From positions 1-6,161 of the forward strand of contig CAMEIK010000071.1 in the NCBI GenBank assembly GCA_945918315.1: a stretch of DNA of 6,161 bases, written 5' to 3'. How positions within the stretch are numbered: position 1 is the first letter of the stretch; every line of letters begins with the position of its first letter. Position numbers and translations under genes: made by a program. A model generated the notes under the pieces. It worked only from the letters and a program-made list of their open reading frames with translations. It made no database searches and was not told the origin of the DNA. Shown one piece after another: positions 1 to 6,091 of the stretch. Origin of the DNA: an uncultured Clostridia bacterium. Its GTDB lineage: Bacteria; Bacillota; Clostridia; Oscillospirales; Oscillospiraceae.

Positions 1-889
1 TGAAGTACCAGGCAGGTCCAAAGAAGCACATGGTCTTGCCTTCGGCGAACATCTGGTCGTTCTTGGGCTGATCCCAAAGACCGGTGTTGATGGTGTAGCC
101 GTTGTCGGAGAAGTTCTTAGCCTGATCCATCCAGGCCTTGATCTGGGTGTCGAACTGCAGGTTGCCGGCATCGTCAACCCAGGGAGCGGTAACGTTGTTG
201 GAGAAGGTACGGTAGGTCTCCGCCTCGGAAGCGGTCATGTAGTAGCCCTTGGCCTTGGCGTCGGCGGCCACGGCGTTGAACTTATCCCAGCTGTCCAGCA
301 GAGCCTGAACTTCCGCGGGCTCGGAGGTGCCCAGCACGTCCTGTGCGATGGAGCGGCGGTAGATCAGAGCGGAGGGGCAGCACTGGAAGGAAACGCCCTT
401 CACAACGCCGTTGGCGTCGGAAGCGGCCTGGACGGTGTAGGGATAGGTGTTGGAGAAGTCGGTGACGCCCAGAGCGACGATATCCTGGGTGTACTCGGTG
501 TTGGTGTACTGCATGATGTTGTGGTCAACTTCCAGCAGGAACATGTCGATCTTCTCGTCGGCGGGAACATTGTCCTGGTTCAGCAGAGCCTCATCCAGCT
601 TGTTCTTGTAAGCACCGCCGTCGTTGGGGGTGATGATCCAGTTGACGGTGACACCTTCGGGGACGGTGTAGTACTTCTCAAAGAAGCCCTTGAACTCTTC
701 GTTCCATGCGTAGATGTTGAAAACCTTGCCTTCCTCGGCAGAGGCGGCTTCCGTAGCGGTAGCCTGGGTCTCCGCGGGAGCGGCAGCCTGGGTAGTCGCG
801 GGGGCGGGGGTCTCAGCAGCCTTGGAGCCGCAGGCGGCCAGGGACAGCATCATAACCACAGCCAGCAGCAGGGAGAGCGCTTTTTTCAT
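1..889 (-). CDS. ABC transporter sugar-binding lipoprotein (family 1 solute-binding protein), C-terminus cut by window edge
   Basis: This is the extracytoplasmic substrate-capture protein of a carbohydrate ABC importer, anchored to the outer face of the membrane by lipid. The visible 296 residues start with a lipoprotein signal: Lys-Lys, a hydrophobic stretch, and lipobox LAAC with the lipidated Cys at 20. An Ala/Pro/Thr/Glu-rich linker (about 22-54) follows, then a mature domain starting KVFNIYAWNEEF. Near the window edge, FAEGKTMCFFGPAW (about 281-294) matches the 'F-x-E-G-K-x-x-M...G-x-W' region of family 1 sugar-binding proteins. These usually run about 420-450 residues, so roughly a third is missing. 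Residues 170-171 are adjacent cysteines, unusual for an exported protein. The start is fixed by AAAGGAGGA seven bases upstream. It lies 49 bases behind the repressor gene on the same strand; permease genes should follow to the left. The ligand is inferred to be cellobiose or a related β-glucoside from the neighbours only. Confidence 0.9.
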   Translation of the reverse strand, partial: MKKALSLLLAVVMMLSLAACGSKAAETPAPATTQAAAPAETQATATEAASAEEGKVFNIYAWNEEFKGFFEKYYTVPEGVTVNWIITPNDGGAYKNKLDEALLNQDNVPADEKIDMFLLEVDHNIMQYTNTEYTQDIVALGVTDFSNTYPYTVQAASDANGVVKGVSFQCCPSALIYRRSIAQDVLGTSEPAEVQALLDSWDKFNAVAADAKAKGYYMTASEAETYRTFSNNVTAPWVDDAGNLQFDTQIKAWMDQAKNFSDNGYTINTGLWDQPKNDQMFAEGKTMCFFGPAWYF

Positions 890-896
890 TTTAGTT

Positions 897-905
897 TCCT
901 CCTTT
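897..905 (-). promoter_or_regulatory. Ribosome binding site of the sugar-binding protein gene
   Basis: The minus strand reads AAAGGAGGA, a near-perfect Shine-Dalgarno sequence, seven bases before the ATG at 889. It fixes the start and suggests strong translation, as expected for a binding protein needed in excess over its permeases. Confidence 0.85.
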
Positions 906-937
906 ATTATTGTCACGGGTAGGTCCCGATAACATAC

Positions 938-943
938 ATTATA
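938..943 (-). promoter_or_regulatory. Possible -10 box of a separate promoter for the binding-protein gene
   Basis: The minus strand reads a perfect TATAAT that overlaps the lacI stop codon. It would start a transcript near 931, with a leader of about 42 bases. No good -35 box is visible at 16-18 bases spacing (the region is GC-rich; the best is CTGCCG at 19), and there is no TGn extension. It may be an activator-dependent or weak extra promoter, or chance. Read-through from lacI remains possible, because I see no terminator in the 49-base gap. Confidence 0.3.
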
Positions 944-1940
944 CTTCCTTCACCGTGGCGCCCGGCAGCAGTCTGCCGGGAATCCGGATCCGGTCCGTCA
1001 GGGTGGTTTTGGGATGCTCGATCAGACGGATCAGCCCGGCGGCGGCGGTGGCGCCCAGGGTCTTGGTGTCCTGGGAGTAGGTGGTAAGCTTCAGCACCCG
1101 GGCCAGGTGGATGCCGTCGTAGCCGCAGACGGAAATATCCTCCGGCACCCGGAGCCCTGCCTCATTCAGGGCGTTCAGGCCGCCGATATAGGAGTAATCA
1201 TCCGGGAACAGGATGCAGCTGGGTCTTTCCGGCAACGCCAGAAGCTCCCGGGTAACCTGGGCGCAGCGGTCGGGGTCATGGTAGGCGCATTCCCGGACAT
1301 ATTCCGGCGGAATCTCCAGCCCCAGTTCCTCACAGGCCCGGTAAAAACCGATGAGCCGGTTTTCCGTAACCGCGGTGTGCTGTCCGTGGAGAAAGGCAAT
1401 CCTGCGGTGGCCCTTGCCGTATACATAGCGGACCAGCTCGGAAAGGCCCTCCACGTTGTCGGAGACCACAGCCAGCCGGTTGTTGAAAACATGGTCGATG
1501 GTGACCAGGGGGATCCCGCTGTCCACCAGCTCCCGGACCCCGGGGTCGTTAAAATCCACACAGGCAATGACCACACCGTCCACGCCCCGGTAGAGGCAGT
1601 GCTGCAAATAGGTAGTAGGCCGTCCGCCCACATTATGATTGATAAAGGTGATGTCGTAGCCGTGGCTTTCCGCTTCCACCTTGAAGCTTTCCAGCACGGT
1701 GGAGAAATACTCGTGGGACAGGCCGCTCTGCCGCTCGTCCACGAACAGCACTCCCAGGTGGTAGGTGCGGTTGGTCTTCAGCGCCCGGGCCGCGGAATTG
1801 GTCATGTAGCCCATTTCCTCCGCCACGGCGGCAATTCTCGCCCGGGTTTCCCCGCCGATGTCCGGCTGTCCGTTCAGCGCCTTGCTGACGGTGGCCACGG
1901 ATACGCCGCAGCGTTTGGCAATATCCTTCATCGAAACCAT
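939..1940 (-). CDS. LacI/GalR-family transcriptional repressor
   Basis: A DNA-binding, sugar-sensing regulator of 333 residues, the usual size for the family. The N-terminal helix-turn-helix is MKDIAKRCGVSVATVSKALNG (residues 4-24), followed by a third helix and hinge region ending YMTNSAARALK (45-55). From about 60 to the end is the periplasmic-binding-protein-like effector and dimerisation domain. R195 (ENRLIGF) and D275 (CGYDG) sit where LacI has its inducer-contacting Arg197 and Asp274, so a sugar effector is likely. The ATG at 1940 is chosen because AAAGAGAGG lies eight bases upstream and the protein then begins like its relatives. An in-frame ATG at 1994 would add 18 unrelated residues and lacks a ribosome site. 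It is divergent from the GH94-GH1 operon and upstream of the sugar-binding protein, so it probably controls both and itself through the inverted repeat at 1965-1984. The effector is inferred to be cellobiose or a breakdown product. There is no clear orthologue name. Confidence 0.93.
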   Translation of the reverse strand: MVSMKDIAKRCGVSVATVSKALNGQPDIGGETRARIAAVAEEMGYMTNSAARALKTNRTYHLGVLFVDERQSGLSHEYFSTVLESFKVEAESHGYDITFINHNVGGRPTTYLQHCLYRGVDGVVIACVDFNDPGVRELVDSGIPLVTIDHVFNNRLAVVSDNVEGLSELVRYVYGKGHRRIAFLHGQHTAVTENRLIGFYRACEELGLEIPPEYVRECAYHDPDRCAQVTRELLALPERPSCILFPDDYSYIGGLNALNEAGLRVPEDISVCGYDGIHLARVLKLTTYSQDTKTLGATAAAGLIRLIEHPKTTLTDRIRIPGRLLPGATVKEV

Positions 1941-1948
1941 AGGGCCAA

Positions 1949-1957
1949 CCTCTCTTT
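1949..1957 (-). promoter_or_regulatory. Ribosome binding site deciding the lacI start
   Basis: The minus strand reads AAAGAGAGG, eight bases before the ATG at 1940. It supports this start over the in-frame ATG at 1994, which would place the protein start inside a likely operator and promoter. Confidence 0.7.
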
Positions 1958-1964
1958 GCTGATG

Positions 1965-1984
1965 GAAATCGCTTAATCGATTTC
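1965..1984. promoter_or_regulatory. 20-bp inverted repeat, probable LacI-family operator
   Basis: Perfect seven-base arms, GAAATCG and CGATTTC, flank the six-base spacer CTTAAT. The right half also contains the perfect eight-base palindrome AATCGATT, centred on CG as LacI-family operators often are. The repeat begins about two bases downstream of the predicted lacI transcription start and ends before its ribosome site. That is a classic place for autorepression. Binding by the adjacent repressor is inference. Confidence 0.6.
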
Positions 1985-1992
1985 GTAAATTC

Positions 1993-2021
1993 AATATAGC
2001 TCACATTGCACGAAAAAGCAA
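1993..2021 (-). promoter_or_regulatory. Candidate sigma-A promoter for lacI (and possibly the binding-protein gene)
   Basis: On the minus strand, TTGCTT (2021-2016) and TATATT (1998-1993) are separated by 17 bases. The -10 box is good and the -35 box matches only in its TTG. The predicted transcript start is near 1986, immediately before the 20-bp inverted repeat, giving a leader of about 46 bases. Confidence 0.5.
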
Positions 2022-2048
2022 GAGGTATTTTTTCAAAAACGGACATTC

Positions 2049-2064
2049 TGCCTAATATTTGGCA
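2049..2064. repeat. 16-bp imperfect palindrome, possible regulator site
   Basis: TGCCTAATATTTGGCA is symmetrical except for one T-T pair: outer arms TGCC/GGCA and inner AAT/ATT. It lies between the two divergent promoters, upstream of both, where an activator or a second operator could act. Its sequence differs from the 1965-1984 repeat, so it may serve another regulator. No protein can be assigned to it. Confidence 0.4.
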
Positions 2065-2080
2065 ATGTTGTACAGTTTGA

Positions 2081-2139
2081 TTCCGAAAAAATGTGCAATC
2101 TGCTTCCGAAAAAATTCGAAAATCCAGGTTCCGCAAAAT
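2081..2139. repeat. Three spaced copies of a TTCCG-A-rich motif
   Basis: TTCCGAAAAAAT occurs identically at 2081-2092 and 2104-2115. A degenerate copy, TTCCGCAAAAT, lies at 2129-2139. The starts are 23 and 25 bases apart, close to two helical turns. All copies lie upstream of the GH94 promoter candidate and point the same way. The A-runs could bend DNA, or the motif could bind a regulator; function is unknown. Confidence 0.5.
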
Positions 2140-2176
2140 ATCACAGATAATTTTTGAGAAAACTCTAAAATAATGC

Positions 2177-2205
2177 TTGCATTTCTTTGTATTATCCGCT
2201 ATTCT
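2177..2205 (+). promoter_or_regulatory. Candidate promoter for the GH94-GH1 operon
   Basis: TTGCAT (2177-2182) and TATTCT (2200-2205) are separated by 17 bases. Both boxes are imperfect, so this would be a weak or activated promoter. TATTAT at 2190-2195 is a better -10 box on its own but has no partner at the right distance. The predicted start is near 2212, giving a leader of about 47 bases. Confidence 0.4.
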
Positions 2206-2224
2206 AGCAGTAATTCATGAAACT

Positions 2225-2240
2225 AAATCGTTATCGAATT
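2225..2240 (+). promoter_or_regulatory. Loose inverted repeat in the GH94 leader, possible second operator
   Basis: AAATCG-TTAT-CGAATT is symmetrical at five of six arm positions. The half-site AAATCG is shared with the 1965-1984 repeat when both are read in the direction of their own transcript, and both lie just downstream of predicted starts. The spacer is two bases shorter, which is awkward for one dimeric repressor, so this is tentative. Confidence 0.3.
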
Positions 2241-2245
2241 GGCAT

Positions 2246-2251
2246 AGGAGG
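2246..2251 (+). promoter_or_regulatory. Ribosome binding site deciding the GH94 start
   Basis: AGGAGG lies seven bases before the ATG at 2259. It supports that start over the in-frame ATG at 2217, which has no Shine-Dalgarno sequence and would add 14 residues absent from relatives. Confidence 0.85.
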
Positions 2252-2258
2252 AAACCAT

Positions 2259-4676
2259 ATGCGATTTGGCTACTTTGACGACCCCCGCCGGGAGTATGTG
2301 ATTACCACCCCGGCAACCCCTCTGCCCTGGATCAACTACCTGGGCAGCGAGGATTTTCTCGGTATGATCTCCAATACCGGCGGCGGCTACTGCTTCTACC
2401 GGGACGCAAAGCTCCAGCGGCTCCTGCGCTACCGCTATAACGCGGTTCCGGGAGATACCGGCGGCCGGTTCTACTACATCAAGGAGGCGGGGAAGCCCGC
2501 CTGGAATCCCGGCTTCCTGCCCACCAAAACCAGCCTTGACAGATATGCGTGCCGCCACGGCATGGGCTACACCATTCTGGACAGTGCCAAGGACGGCCTG
2601 CGGGCAAACATGACCTTCTTTGTCCCCCTGGGGGAAACCTGTGAGCTGCATGATCTGGTGCTGACCAACGAAAGCAAGGAAACCAAAACCGTCCACGTCT
2701 GGGGCGTCATGGAGTGGTGCCTGTGGAACGCGGTGGACGACAGCACCAACTATCAGCGCAACCTGAACATCGCCGAGTCCGAGGTGGAGGACGGCGTCAT
2801 CTACCACAAGACCGAGTACCGGGAGCGCCGGGACCACTACGCCTACTACGGCGTCAATGTTCCTGCCGCCGGCTATGACACCGACCGGAACACCTTCCTG
2901 GGCCACATGGGCGATTGGTCCGACCCCCAGCTGGTTCGTGAGGAGCGCAGCGCCTTCTCCAAAATCACAGGCTGGTACCCCATCGGCTGCCAGCACCTGG
3001 AGCTGACCCTGGCTCCCGGGGAAAGCTACCGGGCAACCTTCGTGCTGGGCTACGGCAAGAATCCCAGAGATCAGAAATTTGTGGCGCCCGGCGTCATCCG
3101 CAAGGACACCGCCAAGGCTGTATGCGCCAAATTCGCCTCCCCGGAGGCCGTGGACCGGGCCTTCGCGGAGCTTTCCCGGTACTGGGATGGGCTTCTTGGC
3201 AGCTACCGGCTCCGCTCGGACAACGAAAAGCTCAACCGCATGGTGAATATCTGGCACCAGTATCAGTGCATGGTCACCTTCCTTATGAGCCGCTCCGCCT
3301 CCTATTATGAAACCGGCACCGGCCGGGGCATGGGCTTCCGGGATTCCTGCCAGGACCTCTACGGCTTCATGCACATCATTCCGGACCGGGCCCGGGAGCG
3401 GATCATCGACATCGCCTCCATCCAGTTTGCCGACGGCTCCACCTACCACCAGTACCAGCCTCTGACCAAGCGGGGCAACAACGACATCGGCGGCGGCTTC
3501 AACGACGACCCCCTGTGGCTGGTGGGGGCGGTCTGCGCCTACATCAAGGAGACCGGGGACTTCACCATTCTGGACCACCCCACCCCCTTCGACAATCAGC
3601 CCGGCACCGAGGTGCCTCTTCTGGAGCATGTCCGGCGCAGCGTAAACTTCACCCTGAACAACCTGGGCCCCCACGGCCTGCCCCTGATCGGCCGGGCGGA
3701 CTGGAACGACTGTCTGAACCTGAACTGCTTCTCCGAGGAGCCCGGGGAGTCCTTCCAGACCTTCGGCCCCAGTGAGGGACCGGTGGCGGAATCCGTGTTC
3801 ATCGCCGGTATGTTCGTCAAGTACGGCGGCGAGTACGGGGCCCTTTGTGACCGTATCGGCCTTACGGAAGAAGCCGCCGAAATCCGTGGAGCCGTTGCCC
3901 GCATGGAAAAGACCATCCTGACCCAGGGCTGGGACGGAGAGTGGTTCCTCCGGGCCTACGACGCTCACGGAAACAAGGTGGGCAGTCACGAGTGTAAGGA
4001 AGGCCAGATTTTCATCGAGCCCCAGGGCTTCTGCACCCTGGCAGGGGTGGGCAGGGACGAAGGCTTCGGCCTGAAGGCCATGGAATCCACCCGGAAGTAC
4101 CTGCTGGGAGACTACGGCGTGGAGCTGCTGGCCCCCTGCTATACCGAGTACCATGTGGAGCTTGGAGAGATTTCCTCCTATCCCCCCGGATTCAAGGAAA
4201 ACGGCTCCGTGTTCTGCCACAATAACCCCTGGATCGTCTGCGCCGAGGCCGCTCTGGGCCGGGGCGACGAGGCCTTCGACATTTACCGCCGGATCTGCCC
4301 CGCCTACCTGGAGGACAAGAGCGAAATCCACGAGACGGAGCCCTATGTCTACTCTCAGACCGTCACCGGCCGGGCCTCCGGCAATCCGGGCCACGCCAAG
4401 AACAGCTGGCTCACCGGCACCGCAAGCTGGACCTTCCTGAGTATCAGCCAGGCCATCCTGGGCGTTTACCCGGACTATGACGGCCTGCGGATTCATCCCT
4501 GCATCCCCGGCGACTGGAACGGGTACACCGTCATCCGCCGGTTCCGGGGCACCGAGTATACCATCCAGGTCCGCCGTGGGGAGGAAAAGGGCATCCGCGT
4601 GAACGGAACCCCCATTGACGGTGAAGTTGTCCCCCTGTCCCGGGAGGCCGCCGTTTTGGTGGAGGTGACACTATGA
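2259..4676 (+). CDS. cbp: Cellobiose phosphorylase, glycoside hydrolase family 94
   Basis: A cytoplasmic inverting phosphorylase: cellobiose + phosphate gives α-glucose 1-phosphate + glucose, conserving the bond energy for glycolysis. At 805 residues it has the length of cellobiose phosphorylases (about 810-820) and is too short for cellodextrin phosphorylase (about 980). The start MRFGYFDDPRREYVITTP is typical of clostridial members. Family layout is an N-terminal β-sandwich, a linker, an (α/α)6 barrel and a C-terminal β-domain. Visible motifs are YRERR (187-191), GRGMGFRDSCQDL (355-367, sugar and phosphate site), ADWNDC (480-485) with D484 the likely catalytic acid, H654 in FCHNN and T719/T721 in SWLTGTASW, regions that bind phosphate in relatives. 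There is no signal peptide. All key residues appear intact. The stop overlaps the GH1 start by four bases. Other GH94 disaccharide phosphorylases (chitobiose, cellobionate) are less likely given the close clostridial cellobiose-type sequence and the GH1 neighbour. Confidence 0.95.
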   Translation: MRFGYFDDPRREYVITTPATPLPWINYLGSEDFLGMISNTGGGYCFYRDAKLQRLLRYRYNAVPGDTGGRFYYIKEAGKPAWNPGFLPTKTSLDRYACRHGMGYTILDSAKDGLRANMTFFVPLGETCELHDLVLTNESKETKTVHVWGVMEWCLWNAVDDSTNYQRNLNIAESEVEDGVIYHKTEYRERRDHYAYYGVNVPAAGYDTDRNTFLGHMGDWSDPQLVREERSAFSKITGWYPIGCQHLELTLAPGESYRATFVLGYGKNPRDQKFVAPGVIRKDTAKAVCAKFASPEAVDRAFAELSRYWDGLLGSYRLRSDNEKLNRMVNIWHQYQCMVTFLMSRSASYYETGTGRGMGFRDSCQDLYGFMHIIPDRARERIIDIASIQFADGSTYHQYQPLTKRGNNDIGGGFNDDPLWLVGAVCAYIKETGDFTILDHPTPFDNQPGTEVPLLEHVRRSVNFTLNNLGPHGLPLIGRADWNDCLNLNCFSEEPGESFQTFGPSEGPVAESVFIAGMFVKYGGEYGALCDRIGLTEEAAEIRGAVARMEKTILTQGWDGEWFLRAYDAHGNKVGSHECKEGQIFIEPQGFCTLAGVGRDEGFGLKAMESTRKYLLGDYGVELLAPCYTEYHVELGEISSYPPGFKENGSVFCHNNPWIVCAEAALGRGDEAFDIYRRICPAYLEDKSEIHETEPYVYSQTVTGRASGNPGHAKNSWLTGTASWTFLSISQAILGVYPDYDGLRIHPCIPGDWNGYTVIRRFRGTEYTIQVRRGEEKGIRVNGTPIDGEVVPLSREAAVLVEVTL
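4661..4667 (+). promoter_or_regulatory. Ribosome binding site of the GH1 gene, inside the GH94 gene
   Basis: GGAGGTG lies within the last codons of the phosphorylase gene, five bases before the GH1 ATG at 4673. Together with the ATGA stop/start overlap it indicates translational coupling. Confidence 0.8.
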
Positions 4677-6091
4677 GCGGCAATTTCGGAACGGATTTTG
4701 TGTGGGGCGCCGCCTCCAGCGCCTTCCAGATCGAGGGCTTTTCCACCGAAGACGGCGGCGGCCCGTCCATCTGGGACACCTTCTGCCGGGTGCCCGGGAA
4801 AATCGCCTATGACGACAACGGCGATATTGCCTGCGATTCCTACCATCGCTGCGGCGAGGACATCGGCCTGCTGAAGGAACTGGGCGTGAAGGCCTACCGC
4901 TTTTCCACCAGCTGGGCCAGGATCGACCCCCGGGCCGACGGCAGCTGGAACAAAGAAGGCCTTGCCTACTACGACCGGGTGGTGGACCTGTGCCTGAGCA
5001 GCGGCATCACCCCCTATCTGACCCTGTACCACTGGGAGCTGCCCCAGGCAGCCCAGGACCGGGGCGGCTGGCAGGTCCGGCAGACCGCCGAAGCCTTCGC
5101 CCGGTTCGCCGGGATGATGGCAGACCATTTCCGGGGCAGAGTGAGCCACTATTTCACCCTGAACGAGCCCCAGTGCACCGTGGCTCTGGGCCATCAGAGC
5201 GGCGTCCACGCTCCGGGAAAGCAGCTGGACACCGCCGGACAATTCGGTGTACTTGTCAACCAGCTGCTGGCCCACGGTCTTGCCCAGCGGGCCATTCAGG
5301 CGGCGGACCCCAAGGCCCTGGTGGGCATCGCCTCCACCGGGCGGCTGTGCTACCCGGAGACGGAGACCCCGGAGAATATCCAGGCCGCCCGGGAGGCCAC
5401 CTTTGCCGCCACCGACGGGGATTGGACCTTCACCCACCACTGGCTCCTGGACCCCATCTGTCTGGGCCGGTTTCCGGACTGCGCCGGAACCCGGCTGGAG
5501 CCCCTGGTCCGGGCCGTCACCCCGGAGGACATGGCCATCATGCACACCGTCCCACACATGCTGGGCTACAATATCTACAACGGCCACGCCGTCCGGGCCC
5601 AGGGTGCCGGCTATGTCTACGCCCCCCGGTGGCCCGGCTTCCCCCGCACCGCCCTGAAATGGCCCGTGACCCCGGAGGTTCTGGACTGGGGCGTCCGCTT
5701 CCTGCAGGAGCGGTACGGCCTGCCGGGGTACATCACGGAAAACGGCGTCAGCTGCAATGACCGCGTTTTTCTGGACGGACAGGTCCATGACCCGGACCGG
5801 ATCGATTTTCTTGCCCGGTATCTGGCATGTCTTTCCCGGGCCATAGAAAACGGCGCGGACATCCGGGGCTATTTCCACTGGGCGCTGACCGATAATTTCG
5901 AGTGGCACAACGGCTACGGGGAACGGTTCGGCCTTGTCTTTATGGACTATCCCGGCCTGCGCAGAATTCCCAAGGACTCCTTCCGATGGTATCAGCAGGT
6001 CATCCGGACCGGAAACCTCACCCTTTCCCCCGGGAACCAATCGTCCGTATCTGCCCGATCCCCCCAACGGCCGGAATGTGACTTGCCATAA
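4673..6091 (+). CDS. β-glucosidase, glycoside hydrolase family 1
   Basis: A cytoplasmic retaining β-glucosidase that releases glucose from cellobiose, short cello-oligosaccharides or other β-glucosides. The 472 residues form one (β/α)8 barrel of normal family length. The N-terminal signature is FVWGAASSAFQIEG (9-22). The acid/base is E165 in TLNEP and the nucleophile is E356 in ITENG. The substrate-binding motifs YHWELP (usually HWDLP), GYNIYNG and ALTDNFEWHNGYGERFGLVF are present. DNFEW argues for a non-phosphorylated sugar; 6-phospho-β-glucosidases carry a different Ser-Lys-Tyr phosphate pocket there. This fits an ABC importer rather than a PTS. There is no signal peptide. The protein ends with about 26 Ser/Pro/Arg-rich residues (447-472) after the usual barrel end (WYQQVIR), probably an unstructured tail. 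It is co-transcribed and translationally coupled to the phosphorylase. Exact substrate preference (glucoside, galactoside or fucoside) cannot be read from sequence alone. Confidence 0.95.
   Translation: MSGNFGTDFVWGAASSAFQIEGFSTEDGGGPSIWDTFCRVPGKIAYDDNGDIACDSYHRCGEDIGLLKELGVKAYRFSTSWARIDPRADGSWNKEGLAYYDRVVDLCLSSGITPYLTLYHWELPQAAQDRGGWQVRQTAEAFARFAGMMADHFRGRVSHYFTLNEPQCTVALGHQSGVHAPGKQLDTAGQFGVLVNQLLAHGLAQRAIQAADPKALVGIASTGRLCYPETETPENIQAAREATFAATDGDWTFTHHWLLDPICLGRFPDCAGTRLEPLVRAVTPEDMAIMHTVPHMLGYNIYNGHAVRAQGAGYVYAPRWPGFPRTALKWPVTPEVLDWGVRFLQERYGLPGYITENGVSCNDRVFLDGQVHDPDRIDFLARYLACLSRAIENGADIRGYFHWALTDNFEWHNGYGERFGLVFMDYPGLRRIPKDSFRWYQQVIRTGNLTLSPGNQSSVSARSPQRPECDLP

Larger units (their letters stand above)
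1941..2258. promoter_or_regulatory. Divergent AT-rich control region between lacI and the GH94-GH1 operon
   Basis: This 318-base stretch has no credible gene. It is visibly AT-rich beside GC-rich coding sequence on both sides. It holds ribosome sites at both ends, a promoter candidate for each direction, two inverted-repeat operator candidates, a looser third one, and a three-copy short repeat, each listed separately. Confidence 0.85.

Noticed and set aside
521..922. Plus-strand frames opposite the sugar-binding protein gene (also 714-932)
   Set aside because: Repetitive Gly/Ser or Ala-rich translations, antisense to a lipoprotein gene with signal peptide, lipobox and strong ribosome site.
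915..930. Small hairpin (CGGG/CCCG) between lacI and the binding-protein gene as a terminator
   Set aside because: Only four pairs and no T-run, too weak to end transcription.
1014..1976. 320-codon plus-strand frame opposite the repressor gene
   Set aside because: The repressor on the minus strand has a complete helix-turn-helix and sugar-binding domain; the opposite frame has no family features.
1941..1994. 18-residue N-terminal extension of the repressor from an ATG at 1994
   Set aside because: No ribosome site, overlaps the predicted promoter and operator, and relatives begin just before the helix-turn-helix.
2217..2258. 14-residue N-terminal extension of GH94 from an ATG at 2217
   Set aside because: No Shine-Dalgarno sequence, and relatives begin at the MRFGYFDD-like start that has AGGAGG at the right distance.
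1941..2258. CcpA-type cre site for catabolite repression
   Set aside because: The closest match, around 1962-1976, has the wrong spacing between the TG and CG elements; no acceptable consensus found.
2225..2267. AAATCG (2225-2230) pairing with CGATTT (2262-2267) to loop out the GH94 ribosome site
   Set aside because: Six pairs closing a 31-base loop is weak and leaves the AGGAGG unpaired; no riboswitch-like structure is visible.
2223..4496. Long open frame (757 codons) on the minus strand, opposite the GH94 gene
   Set aside because: It is antisense to an unmistakable cellobiose phosphorylase. Its Gly/Val/Ala/Pro-rich translation has no recognisable domain, as expected from GC-biased codons read backwards.
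4493..6067. Long open frame (524 codons) on the minus strand, opposite the GH1 gene
   Set aside because: Shadow of the GH1 coding sequence with low-complexity Gly/Val/Pro content. Its four-base overlap with the antisense frame of GH94 is coincidence from the real genes' overlap zone.
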